Shown here: piece after piece, positions 54,901-64,000 of the stretch
Position numbering within the stretch: the stretch's first letter is position 1
Layout: each line of letters begins with the position of its first letter
DNA from: Piezodorus guildinii
Taxonomy: Eukaryota > Arthropoda > Insecta > Hemiptera > Pentatomidae
NCBI GenBank assembly: GCA_023052935.1
Contig: CM041297.1
Coordinates: forward strand, 91,605,521 to 91,669,520
Direction of reading: 5' to 3'
DNA length: 64,000 nt
Program-made: the position numbers and the translations under genes
Notes under the pieces: generated by a model
What the model was told of the DNA's origin: nothing
The model's database searches: none
What the model saw: only the letters and a program-made list of their open reading frames with translations

Positions 54901-55639
54901 ATTTTAAATTAAAAACCAAAAATATTCCATTACTTATTCTGAATCTTAAGAAACAAGTGTTAAATAAATAAATGTTTTTAAAACACTTTAATAACGCAAT
55001 ATCAGTAACGTGGTTGCAGACTGTAGCACACTTGGCTAGGATACTCGACGGAATACGTGATATTGGCAAGATGTCGGAATTGTTTCTCTGCTTTGATTTT
55101 CGATGGCCCGGACGTGCGGTTTGGCTACGTGAGCTCCTGCCTTTGAAATATCTCAACAACACTCCTCCAATATTGATGTCTTCACCTGCACCATCCCTGC
55201 TACCTGGTCCAATATTGCTTTAACCACTTCTGGAATGCTAAAGCGTTGATTGAACGCCTCAATCAATTGGATTATTTTCATAAATTGACTTGTTGCTTTT
55301 GGGTTTATTTTTTTTCTTATAGAGCAATGCAATTGGTGATGTTTATTATTCTGTATTTTTTTAACTCTGGAACTCAATAAAGAGAAATTCATTCAACAAA
55401 TAGACATATTACGTCCTCAATATTTAGAAAACGTAACTCCATCATATCTTTTCGCACTCTTTGCTGTGACTCAAATACTATATTTAGGTCTTGCAATTAG
55501 AAGAAAATAACTAAAATAAAATAACGAAATTTTTTTAGATCTAGACCCAACTAGACGGAGCCACAAGAAAGAGGGTCATTGTCAGAGTTTTGCTCGGTTG
55601 TGAAACGCTAACACGAAATTAGCAACAAGGAATTCGTAA
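54901..55639. other. Stretch with overlapping unrecognised ORFs
   Basis: Raised GC at 55000-55250. Minus-strand frames 55392-55153 ('AFNQRFSIPEVVKAILDQVA') and 55162-54731, and plus-strand 54972-55223, overlap. The minus reading looks more protein-like but is interrupted at 55153. No family or splice structure could be assigned. It may be a decayed gene or transposase. Confidence 0.3.
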
Positions 55640-55825
55640 TTAAGGATTGAGGTAGCTCAGTGGATATAGAGGTATATGATATCCAATATCCGTGTTTGAT
55701 TCCGGTTGCAGCAGTATAAATTATTTGTTCTATAATATCTAGGTTTGGGAGAACTTCCATATGTTCAATCAGTATTTATAAAGTGGGTATCCTTGATTGT
55801 AAAAAAAACCCGGGCGTTTGGTCTT
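55640..55825 (+). mobile_element. tRNA-derived SINE S1, diverged copy
   Basis: Head 'GGTAGCTCAGTGGATATAGAG' with a poor B-box ('GTTTGATTCC'). The body 'TATAAAGTGGGTATCC' and 'AACCCGGGCG' matches the next copy. Confidence 0.5.
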
Positions 55826-55839
55826 ATATCTGTCTAATT

Positions 55840-56184
55840 ATTTTCACATTAGGGAGCGGCGTGGTCTAGTGGATAGAGCACTAGTCTGCTGTGCTCCGGG
55901 TCCTGGGTTCGAATCCCGGACTGTGGCAGAAATATTATTTATTCTGTTAATTCAGTCGGGGGGCGACCCTAGGGTATGGAGACCCTCCTGGGGCAGACCC
56001 AGCCTCTATAAAGTGGGTACCCAAATTAATTGGGGAAAACCCTGGCGGCTGAGCGTGATTAAGGCCTAATCACCTCATTGCACTGCCGTTGGCCTAGAAA
56101 CAGTACGAATCTCTATATGTACTGAGCCCAAGACCCTTCATGGGTTGTAGTGGTACAGGTTTTTTTTTTTTTTTTTTTTTTTTT
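55840..56184 (+). mobile_element. tRNA-derived SINE S1, best-preserved copy
   Basis: A-box 'TGGTCTAGTGGATAGAGC' near 55860 and B-box 'GGGTTCGAATCCCGG' near 55904. The body includes 'TATAAAGTGGGTACCC', 'AAAACCCTGGCGGCTGAGCG' and 'CCGTTGGCCTAGAAACAGTA', and ends 'CCCTTCATGGGTTGTAGTGG'. A T run follows (56160-56184). This copy defines the family. Confidence 0.85.
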
Positions 56185-56344
56185 AATTATTTTCACAAGT
56201 GTTGGTTCTGAAACATTACGGAATGTTCGGGTTTTTTTTTTTTTTTTTTATAAAATCTATTAAGAAATATATAAAAAAATATGTTTTCAATGTTTCATCT
56301 CATGAAAAAAATTATATTTATTTCTAGGATATTTAACGTTAACA

Positions 56345-56640
56345 CAATGGTTAGGGATCACTTGTAGCTGATGGTTAGCATAACAGCCTCCTATGCCAAA
56401 GGTCACGGGTACAAAGCCCAGGTGGTCCTAGGATTTTTTAATGGGAGTAAAAAATCCTTATTATGCCGTTCTTCGGAGGGGACATTAAAAGGCGGCCCGA
56501 GCCTGTTGCGATGTCAGGTACTCGTTAAAGATCCCTATGCTAATAAAACCTGGATAGCAAAATTTAGGACTCCCACTGTAGCATCGTCCGATTTAAGACA
56601 TAGTAGCATAACGGGACGTTAAATAAAATAAAAAACAAAC
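56345..56640 (+). mobile_element. SINE-like element, family S2
   Basis: Head 'GATGGTTAGCATAACAGCC', conserved middle 'TATGCCGTTCTTCGGAGGG', then 'GTACTCGTTAAAGATC', 'AAACCTGGATAG', 'GTAGCATCGTCCGAT' and an A-rich tail. Nearly collinear with 59310-59600. Confidence 0.7.
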
Positions 56641-57190
56641 AATGGTTACTTTTAATTCTCTGCAACCCTCAAAAAATAAAAATAAACAGCAAATTTTTGG
56701 ACCGAGTTTTGTGATCCAGGCTTACTTTATAAAAATATAGTAGTTAGTCTAAGCTAACTTTTTTTTATTTTTCTTACCATATTCGGTGCCAAAATAGATA
56801 GTTTAGTAGAACAGAAAACGTATCCTGAACATTTATTTCTTCTGTTTTATTTTATGTATGTTTAGTTATTTATGATACATCAGAATGATATAAATAAAAA
56901 TCTAGTGTAACTGTTGGTTTTATATTATAATTAAATTACATATATCTTACTCATATTTTTGTAATTTATTTGTTAATATTTCATCTATTTTGTGGTAAAT
57001 GATTTTAAACAATAAATAAAATCATTATTGTTTTTTGCAAAACATCGTTCGCTAACTTTTTAAATTCTCACGTAATAGAGCAGTTCCTAAAGCAGGTTCC
57101 ATTTAAAACTTAACTATAGTTCCTGAAAATGCAGATACCATCCAATGCAGATATAAATCAATGTTCCATGGATTAAAGATGAAAATTTCT
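56641..57190. other. AT-rich interval, nothing recognised
   Basis: No sustained ORF or repeat was found by eye. Confidence 0.35.
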
Positions 57191-57234
57191 GCCAAAAAAC
57201 AAAACAAAACAAGAAAAGAAAAAAAAAAAAGATT

Positions 57235-57465
57235 ATAAATCGGTGAAGACTATTTTCAGCAAGAGGAGAGTAGAATGGCTCCTGGGACTTGTCCATTTTA
57301 AGCACGTCTACAATTTCAATTAGAGCTATCAAATTTAAGTGGGCAAGGTTCGTGACTGCAGTACAGGATGTGACATTTCCACCTCCACGTGAAAATCCAC
57401 CTCGCTCTCCACTATGGTTAGAAAGTTCGTTGATATTGTCTTTGTCCTCTGGACTATGCTGTGGT
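57235..57465 (-). other. Candidate host exon (unrecognised)
   Basis: On the minus strand a frame of about 78 codons with balanced composition runs from near 57465 to 57235 ('HSPEDKDNINELSNHSGERG', 'NLIALIEIVDVLKMD'). It is preceded by a good acceptor (pyrimidine-containing tract ending CACCACAG). Further downstream a very long pyrimidine tract ends in GGCAG near 57193, a second strong acceptor. I found no good donor between them. A plus-strand ORF also spans the region. Product unknown. Confidence 0.25.
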
Positions 57466-57839
57466 GTGAATATGACAGTTAATGATTATGTGTCGCTGAT
57501 AATAGTTTTTAAATACGATATCGTATATTTTTTAAGTACCACGACTTAAAAAATTCCCAGTGGACAAATATATAATACATGATAGGAATTTAATTAAAAT
57601 CACGTTAATTATACCAAAACACTTCACTGATACTAATACCCTTAATATTATATGTAAATGGTTATTATGAACCAGTTTCAATGTTTTATTTTATTCAACG
57701 CTTTAATCTATAAGATGTTATGTATATTACTCTTTTATTTTATTTATTCTTTTATATACTTTAATCCACTTTTTTTTTCTGATACCATTGTAAATAAAAA
57801 TTAATTATAATCCTTTGGTCTTTTGGCCTGCACATCGTA

Positions 57840-57915
57840 TATCTTAATTTTCATATCAATTGTTCTTAAGGACCCTGTCCCAGAATAATAAACATTTTCT
57901 ATTCTATTCTAAATA
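57840..57915 (+). mobile_element. CR1/L2-like 3' terminus, plus strand
   Basis: 'TTCTTAAGGACCCTGTCCC' followed by AATAATAAA and a (TATTC)n tail; the same terminal signature as the minus-strand copies at about 1900, 5960 and 21500. Confidence 0.5.
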
Positions 57916-57964
57916 TATTATATTGATAAATTATTATCACGTATATTAATTCCCATTAATTATT

Positions 57965-58260
57965 GTTAAGCATCGTGTGGAACACCATCTCTTCAGCACA
58001 TCTTCAGTGTTCCTTTTCTAATGAATTTCTTCAAGGAAAATTTGTTTTAGGGATCGAAACTTCATCCATCCTCTCCAGATGCCCAGTCCACCTTCATCTG
58101 TTTAGTGGAATGAATTTTGCATTATTCAGTTTCTGGAATAGAGAATATAGTTTCTGATTTTTCCTTCAACATCATTTCTGCTCTTTCGTTATTCCATCGT
58201 AGATTGATCGAAGAATCTTCCTCTCATGAATTAGAATTGCAAACCCATCCGACTTCCTCA
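57965..58260 (-). pseudogene. RTE/Craft-like RT C-terminal fragment
   Basis: One minus-strand frame with several stops reads 'HERKILRSIYDGITKEQK' and, further on, 'RWTGHLERMDEVSIPK', matching the region after the thumb in RTE-clade proteins and the insert at 20311-20751. It is old and decayed. Confidence 0.6.
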
Positions 58261-58364
58261 ATGTCCATTTTTCAGAGCCTAGCAGAGGAACAGGCGAATT
58301 AAGGTTTTATAACGGTGTACCTTCGTTGTTCTTGAAAGCAGGTGGCTACGGAAGTGAATATGTA

Positions 58365-58442
58365 GGCCAGAAAATCGTGGAGTGCGAAACTGGATAATGG
58401 CTGCACAGAACCGAAACACATGGCGCTGGCTTATCCAGTAAT
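58365..58442 (+). pseudogene. RTE/Craft-like C-terminal end, plus strand
   Basis: 'GVRNWIMAAQNRNTWRWL' matches the final segment of RTE-clade polyproteins. It is in opposite orientation to the neighbouring fragment. Confidence 0.5.
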
Positions 58443-58859
58443 GATTTGTTATGCCGATGGTTGATTTTTTAATTAATTGATAACAGTTAACGTATTTATC
58501 ATCAGAGAAGAAAGCAGTAGCGAATCTAAAATCAATAATTTCCTCTGCTTGAAAAAATAAATTATAAAACTAAAAGTTCAAGTGGTTATTAATATGTGAT
58601 TGATTAAGTTCTAGTATTATAATATATTGTTGAAATTGTCCAATTTATTATTAATTTATATTTATACTATCACAGCAAACTTGTTATGATTTATCTTGAA
58701 AATTTTCATTTGTTTCTTTGCTTTATTTTTTAATATTGTTGTTAACGTTTGGATGAACCCCAAAAGTAATAGATATTTAATCAAAAATTTAAATGAAAAA
58801 TAACGAACAAAAACAATAGCATTTTAAATTTAAATAAGCATACAATAACACATACATAC

Positions 58860-58952
58860 CTATTTGAGCTGACATTAAACTTTGGATAGCGCTGTAGTAA
58901 AGATAAATGCACCCTTGAACGACCGTACTTTGGAGGTCTTCCTGCTTGCAAT
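58860..58952 (-). other. Candidate short host exon (unrecognised)
   Basis: A minus-strand frame of 31 codons ('CKQEDLQSTVVQGCIYLYYS') ends at AAATAG|GTATGTATG, a strong splice donor at 58859. A weak acceptor (GAGTCAG) precedes it near 58953. The sequence is GC-richer than the flanks. No product is suggested. Confidence 0.25.
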
Positions 58953-58960
58953 CTGACTCA

Positions 58961-59309
58961 ATAAATCATCTGCTCGGTCATACAAACCATTTCTATTTAA
59001 TAGACTGTTAATTATTATTATTTATTTAGTTATTTTTTTACTCCCAATCGCCTTTGTTGGGTATAAGGGATTTTCTTGGGCCAGGGGGGACCGAGAATGA
59101 AATCCGAGTTAAAAGCCCTTCGCACCGAAAAGCGAACTTGTAATTGTTTTATTCTTTTTGTGGTTATCTGGTTGCTAAGCAACACTCGCTAATCCACTCC
59201 AACCATTCTTTAAATTAAATGATCTACTTTGTCCAACACATTTCTGTTGTCAACATCTTTGACAGTTAAATAAAGATATAGAAAAAAAAATTAATTTGAT
59301 AATAGTAAA
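58961..59309. other. Intergenic stretch, nothing recognised
   Basis: A GC-richer patch near 59045-59130 has no frame or repeat match. Confidence 0.35.
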
Positions 59310-59600
59310 TATCTATAGGATGGATCACCTGTAGCAGGTTGGCTAGCATAACAGCCTTCTATGACAAAAGCACGGTTCAAACCGCGGTCCTGGATTTTTA
59401 ATCGATAAAATCCTTAGTTATGCCGTCCTTCGGAGGGACGGGAAAAAGGACTCTCCTGGCCTATGCAATGGAAGTACTCGTTAAGATCCGCATTCTAATT
59501 AAACCTGGATAGGCAAAATGTAGGACTCCCAGTGTAGCATCGTCCGATTAACCACAGTAGCATAAAGTGACGTTTAATGAAAAAACAAAACAACAAAAAA
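59310..59600 (+). mobile_element. SINE-like element, family S2
   Basis: Starts 'GATCACCTGTAGCAGG', B-box-like 'GGTTCAAACC' near 59383, conserved 'TATGCCGTCCTTCGGAGGGA', 'AAACCTGGATAGGCAAAAT', and end 'AAAGTGACGTTTAATG' plus an A-rich tail. Confidence 0.7.
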
Positions 59601-59619
59601 TATACGATAAAATATATTA

Positions 59620-59935
59620 AAAAAGACATTTAGAGAAACTACCCAAAGGCAAGACTCCAGTAGATAACGTAAACTAGGAATTCTTGTAACCATCAGAACC
59701 CTCGGTGAATTATACGAAATAAAAAAAGAAGAAAATATTAAATGGAGCTTATCATCTAAAGAGTGGTTCCCTGGTTCCAGCCGAATCAGCTACATATGGA
59801 ACATTAAGGTCTTTAGGGATGAGTTAATTCGTGAGAGGAGGAAGTGCATTGAGGATTTCCCCAAAATAATTTGTATTGTAAAGATAGGATACAGAACAAA
59901 TCGATGGCTCAGTGGAGCTCTAATGCTCAAGAACA
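59620..59935 (-). mobile_element. Jockey-family (B-type) 3' fragment, diverged
   Basis: Collinear with 43660-43990: 'GAGAAACTACCCAAAGGCA', 'GGAACATTAAGGTCTTTA' and 'GATGGCTCAGTGGAGCTC'. No open frame remains. Confidence 0.65.
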
Positions 59936-60099
59936 AAATTAGGAAAAAATATTAAATATAAATCAAGAATAGTTTTTTATAAAATTAATAAACGGCTGTA
60001 ACAATTATTTCACACTGAAACCTAATTTAATTTCATTAAAATTTGTCATCTCAACGAGACATTCTAGTACTACGTATGAAGTATTTTGTTTTTAAACGG

Positions 60100-60550
60100 G
60101 GCATGTTAGAGCCGTTTTTTGTAGCAAGTACAGCTGGGTTTACAAGTGGATCCTGGAAGGACAAGACAAGGCAATATATGTGGCTGACTAAGAGGACCCG
60201 ATAGACGCCATGATGGGCAAAGAGATTACAAAGTGTAGCTATCGGGGAGGCTGTGGGGTAGCCGATCTGTCATTGTCTGTCCCTGACTGATGGCGCCTGG
60301 CTTTTAGAGTTCCCGCCTTTTATTCCTAGTGCGATTGTTTCCAGTAAATCCTCCTCTTGCTCCTCAGTGCTCCTTCCAGGGCACGCTACCTTCCCATCCC
60401 TCAAGAGATACGCCAAGGTGTAGGATGTTCCGCCCTACTCTGTCTTCTAAGGGCACTTTAGCCCAGTTTTGGAACTACGCTTTTCTTTGCACATGTCGTT
60501 GATCACCTCACCACACAAGGTTTTGCGCTGATCCCTAGCTATGGACCGGA
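60100..60550. other. GC-richer unrecognised segment
   Basis: Stands out from the AT-rich flanks, but both strands are interrupted every 20-60 codons. It could be a decayed element or gene; I cannot assign it. Confidence 0.3.
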
Positions 60551-60689
60551 AAAGCATTCATAGTTTAAACTAAAAAAAAAAAAACTTATGCCTCTACATA
60601 TAAAGGGGTCTTGGGCTTAGTACTGTGTAGGCAGTGAATTGAAAAGGCCGCGATCACACAAAGCCAAATTTTTCCTCATTTTTGGGTTT

Positions 60690-60758
60690 CCACTTAATAG
60701 AGTACCCCAGTAGGGTTTCCTTACTCCAAGTGATTCGAGTAATTGCCCAACTCTACTA
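60690..60758 (-). mobile_element. hAT-like terminal sequence
   Basis: On the minus strand, from 60758: 'TAGTAGAGTTGGGCAATTAC' followed by TCGAATCACTTGGAGTA, resembling hAT-superfamily ends (compare 6640). The partner end was not found. Confidence 0.35.
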
Positions 60759-61584
60759 TTAATATACATAAACAAAAATGAAAATGTCATTTATTTGATT
60801 ACTTAATGGTATAGACGTTTGCTTCCCTGTATTCGCTTGTGGGTCACTAATTTATATCGAATTTATTGTAAATGCGGGGTCTCTGGATATCATCCTCTCT
60901 CTGTTAGGTCATTAGCTCCCTTATGCAAGGTTAAATGTAAACAACAATAGTTACTCAGATCATTAACAGAACAATTTAATCAAAATTAAAAAATATAAAT
61001 AAACATAATAGGAAAATAAACAAAAAAGTATTTCACAAATTTAAGATTAACTAAAGGCAATACACATAAAACTGATAACTAACTTACAATAAAGAGCTCA
61101 TACTACAAAATAGTGTCAATTAAGCAGGCCTGCGATATAACACAGATCCGGACTCACTCTCTATCGTGCGTAACCTTTCTTAATAAAAAAAACATATTAC
61201 ATTTGTTTAATAATTTGCATTTAAGAAATTAATTATAACGTATTTAGTTAGAGCTGAGCACGAGAAATGTTCCTTATTCTCAGGAATCACAAGAAATATT
61301 AAATATGTCTGGAAGATTATATATATATATGTAATTCTTCTTCTAATTAAAATGAATCAGGAGTTAAACGATGCTAAAATAAAGATTTAATTATTACAAT
61401 TTGTTTGACATAAAATTATCAATTGGATAACAAACATAATTTACAATGAACATAGTTACCTAAAATAAAGAATTGTTTAACAGTCCTTTGATTAATACAT
61501 TCAACTAACATAACAGAGATATAACCTCCCTTGATGAAATATTAACATATGATAATGAAATCAAGAATAATAAAATTCTTGATT
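60759..61584. other. AT-rich interval, nothing recognised
   Basis: No ORF above 60 codons and no repeat match; no LTR was found next to the integrase fragment. Confidence 0.35.
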
Positions 61585-62607
61585 TTACACATCCGCTGGT
61601 CGGAGACTCTTTTGTCCAGAGGAAAAAGAGTAAGGAACCAACTTACTAGAGTGGAACACATTCGCTTCCTTCCGTTTTTTGTTAGACTCCACTTCATATA
61701 TTGATTTGGAAATACGTTTTCTAATTTTTAGTGGCCCTATTCTGACTTCGTCCAGCTTCCTCCTGTTCAAACTATTACCATTCGTTACATAAACCAAATC
61801 TCCTTCTTTAAACTCGTGATCAATTCTTTTCTGGTCTACTCTGCTCTTGTTCTGTTCAAAACTTCTTTGTGAGTTCTTGAACGCTTCTGCTCTATCTGTC
61901 TGTAAATTATGTTCCCTTTCCAACTCTTTCGGAACAATTTCAGAGGCACGCCCATATAGTAAATAAGCCGGTGAAAACTTTGTGGAGCCATGAACTGTGT
62001 TGTTATATTCTTCAACACAGATTTTAGCAATGGTTGTCCAGGGTCTTCTTTTGAAGTTTTCATTCAATCGACATCGTATGCGGTTTACGGTGTCTTATTT
62101 AGACGTTCGTTTAAGCCATTTGATTGTGGATTGTCAACGGCTGTAAAGATTAGCTGAGCACCTATTTTTTTTTACAAACGTTTTAAATTTAGACGAATTT
62201 AGAGCACTGTATTGATCTGCCAAAATTATTTTGATATTTTCTTCAGAAATTGGTTCCAATAATTTGATGAAATCATTAGCGATCTGTCCTCTTGAAGTTG
62301 ATATCCATGCATATCGTGTAAAGTGGTCCACCAAGACATGCATGTATTTGTGCCCAGACCTGTTTCCACCGAAGCCTCCTATTGTATCAATTGACATAAT
62401 TTGAAAAGGGTACTCTGGTGGTCCTACCTTTGACAATAACCCGATCGGTCGCCTTGATCTCGATTTATTTCTAGCACACACTTCACACTGTTTACAATAA
62501 CTATTTATGATGACATCCATATTTTTGAAGTAATAAAAAGACCAGAGCTTTTCTGCTATTTGCTTACTTCCAATATGACCATAAAAATTATGGATCTTAT
62601 CGGACAT
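61585..62607 (-). pseudogene. Gypsy-type integrase fragment (different lineage from 14150 element)
   Basis: The frame 62607-62134 starts in the HHCC domain ('HNFYGHIG' to 'CKQCEVC') and has the first two catalytic aspartates ('IMSIDTIGGF', 'IILADQYS'). A frameshift near 62140 and stops near 62080-62100 interrupt the segment carrying the catalytic Glu ('SNGLNERLN'). The frame 62067-61585 continues with 'HGSTKFSPAYLLYG' and a GPY/F-type end ('RIGPLKIRKR'). The GPY/F module suggests a CsRn1/Mag-like Metaviridae lineage. Upstream pol and LTRs are missing. It would have catalysed cDNA integration. Confidence 0.8.
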
Positions 62608-62609
62608 AT

Positions 62610-63062
62610 ATATAATTTTTTTTTTTTTTTAAGCAAGCAAACTAGATCTCGAGGAGGGTTAGATTATAATCATATTAAAAAAAAGATTGATAATAAAATG
62701 AAAAAAAAAAAAATTAGTTTATGGAAATGGTTTAAATCCATTCGCAAACAATTAAATCCTTTCCAACGCGATCTCTTGAGAAAATGAACAAAACGAATTA
62801 AGAGGGTTTGATATATTATTCAAGGGATGTGTGAGTGGAAGCCACACCAAGGGATAATATTTCATGGAAAACTCTCTCTTTTTGCTTGAGGAGAATATGA
62901 TTTATTTCATCTGGGCCCTTGCTGTTTTTTTAATCACTTAAGTCTCAACTTTTATATAAATTTATTTTAGTATGTGTGTAAAAGGAGATTAGGAATCACA
63001 TAACTAACTTCGTCACGAGAAAATAAGTTAGAAATTAATAAACCTATCGTTTCGTTTTATAT

Positions 63063-63129
<67 letters not shown>

Positions 63130-63459
63130 TTTGTTGTGTGGGTATGAAGTGCATAAAGTAAATTAGAAGAAAGGATAAAAACCCAAATCTAACTACAAAA
63201 AAGGTTACTTTTTTATTATATTACAAAATTCGTAAAAACGAGTGGGGTGTGCGGGTTACTGGAGAGTTTATATGTTTTTAACGATGAATTTATGTTTTTT
63301 AAGCCTGTCTGACACTTTTGTAGTATTCTCTGGTAATATCTGAAGCTCTTGAATGGCCAAGTCCTTGTGTCATCATTCCGCAGAAAGGTGAGCCCACAAA
63401 TTTTTGTGGTTGATATCTGATTTATTTGATTATTGGTTTTAGCAGAGCTTCATTGTTCT
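62610..63459. other. Non-coding stretch with microsatellite
   Basis: Contains poly(T)/poly(A) tracts at 62618-62632 and 62699-62715 and a (TA)n run at 63058-63125. Nothing else was recognised. Confidence 0.4.
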
Positions 63460-63640
63460 TTCATTAAAACGTGTACCTCTACTACCTTTGAAGGCTCTTG
63501 GGCTCAATACAAATATGGTTTCGTACTTTTTTTAGGCCAACGGTCTTGCAAGGAAGTGATAAGGCCTGAATAACGCTCAGCCGCCACGTTTCTTCCTTCC
63601 AAATTTTGGGTACCCACTTTATAGATACCAGTCTGTATAT
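63460..63640 (-). mobile_element. tRNA-derived SINE S1, 3' part
   Basis: Reverse-complement S1: 'GGCTCTTGGGCTCAATAC', 'TAGGCCAACGGTCTTGCAAG', 'TAACGCTCAGCCGCCA', 'GGGTACCCACTTTATAGA'. Confidence 0.7.
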
Positions 63641-63887
63641 TTATTAATATTATTATTATTATTATTTTTTTTTGTGGGCATAATCCTAAAAATATATACT
63701 TAAAAAATATACACCTAGGAACCTTGAAGACGAATCCACAAAGCAATTAATTAGGCGTTTTATTTTACTAGAAACAAAATCATATATCAATGTACGATAA
63801 GTATACTGTCTAGTGGTTACAACATCATCAAAACAAAATAAAACATCCAATTTGAGATTAAAATAAAAATAAATAAACATTTTTAAA

Positions 63888-64000
63888 TATTTTATGAAAT
63901 TTACAACTGTATTTTGTAATACAACAAGTAAATATGTTATATGAAATACATGAAAAACGCGAAGAGAAATGCCCATTGCATCACTCCACTAAGTAACTAA
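63888..64000 (-). mobile_element. Jockey-family (B-type) 3' end, cut by window edge
   Basis: 'ACAACTGTATTTTGTAATAC' followed by AACAAGTAAATATG, then a decayed 3' UTR; same terminal signature as 23750, 32390 and 43600. Confidence 0.65.

Noticed and set aside
55855..55925. True tRNA gene
   Set aside because: A- and B-boxes are good but no complete cloverleaf is visible, and the sequence continues into the S1 body shared by other copies.
1..64000. CRISPR arrays, bacterial operons or ribosome-binding sites
   Set aside because: Nothing of the kind; content is clearly eukaryotic, and tandem repeats lack spacer structure.

Overview
The window is eukaryotic, AT-rich and packed with transposable elements. 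The mix of Jockey-type, R1-type, RTE-type and CR1/L2-like non-LTR retrotransposons, Penelope-like remnants, a Gypsy element primed by a tRNA-Phe-type sequence, tRNA-derived SINEs and a 109-bp satellite suggests an arthropod, probably an insect. That is inference; no host gene I can name is present. Clades were assigned by reading motifs, not by database search.

Layout. (1) Positions 1-6639 and 13956-25781 are two direct copies of one segmental duplication. The copies differ by insertions and deletions: a 2.3-kb satellite block only in copy 1; a 4.8-kb Gypsy element, a 0.7-kb RTE fragment and a 1.2-kb stretch only in copy 2. (2) Between them lie a third 109-bp satellite array interrupted by an R1-clade insertion (7146-8177), a nearly intact Jockey element (A, about 8839-13320, minus), and possible host exons (13393-13960). 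(3) 25782-35383 holds old Penelope-like and tRNA-SINE debris, copies of an unclassified repeat family (here called X), and the most gene-like host segment, a possible terminal exon at 31651-31836. (4) 35395-39834 is a full-length Jockey-superfamily element (D, minus) with a 64-nt poly(A) and a perfect 11-bp target-site duplication (TSD). (5) 41925-49503 holds related Jockey copies, with full-length element B (43568-48536, minus) inserted into an older plus-strand copy C of the same family. (6) 49504-64000 is mostly non-coding, with a 276-bp palindromic mobile hairpin carrying hammerhead-like cores (53757-54032), SINEs, RTE fragments, weak exon candidates and a Gypsy integrase fragment (61585-62607, minus).

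How it works together. The non-LTR elements encode an RNA-binding Gag-like ORF1 with CCHC knuckles and an ORF2 with APE endonuclease and reverse transcriptase. In the three near-full-length elements the two ORFs abut or overlap, which suggests coupled translation. The Gypsy element encodes Gag, protease, RT-RNase H and integrase but has several lesions and has lost nearly all of its 3' LTR. SINEs and the hairpin would depend on machinery supplied elsewhere.

The strongest candidate for something undescribed is the palindromic hairpin family (53757-54032 and 22370-22590), followed by the alternating two-monomer organisation of the satellite.
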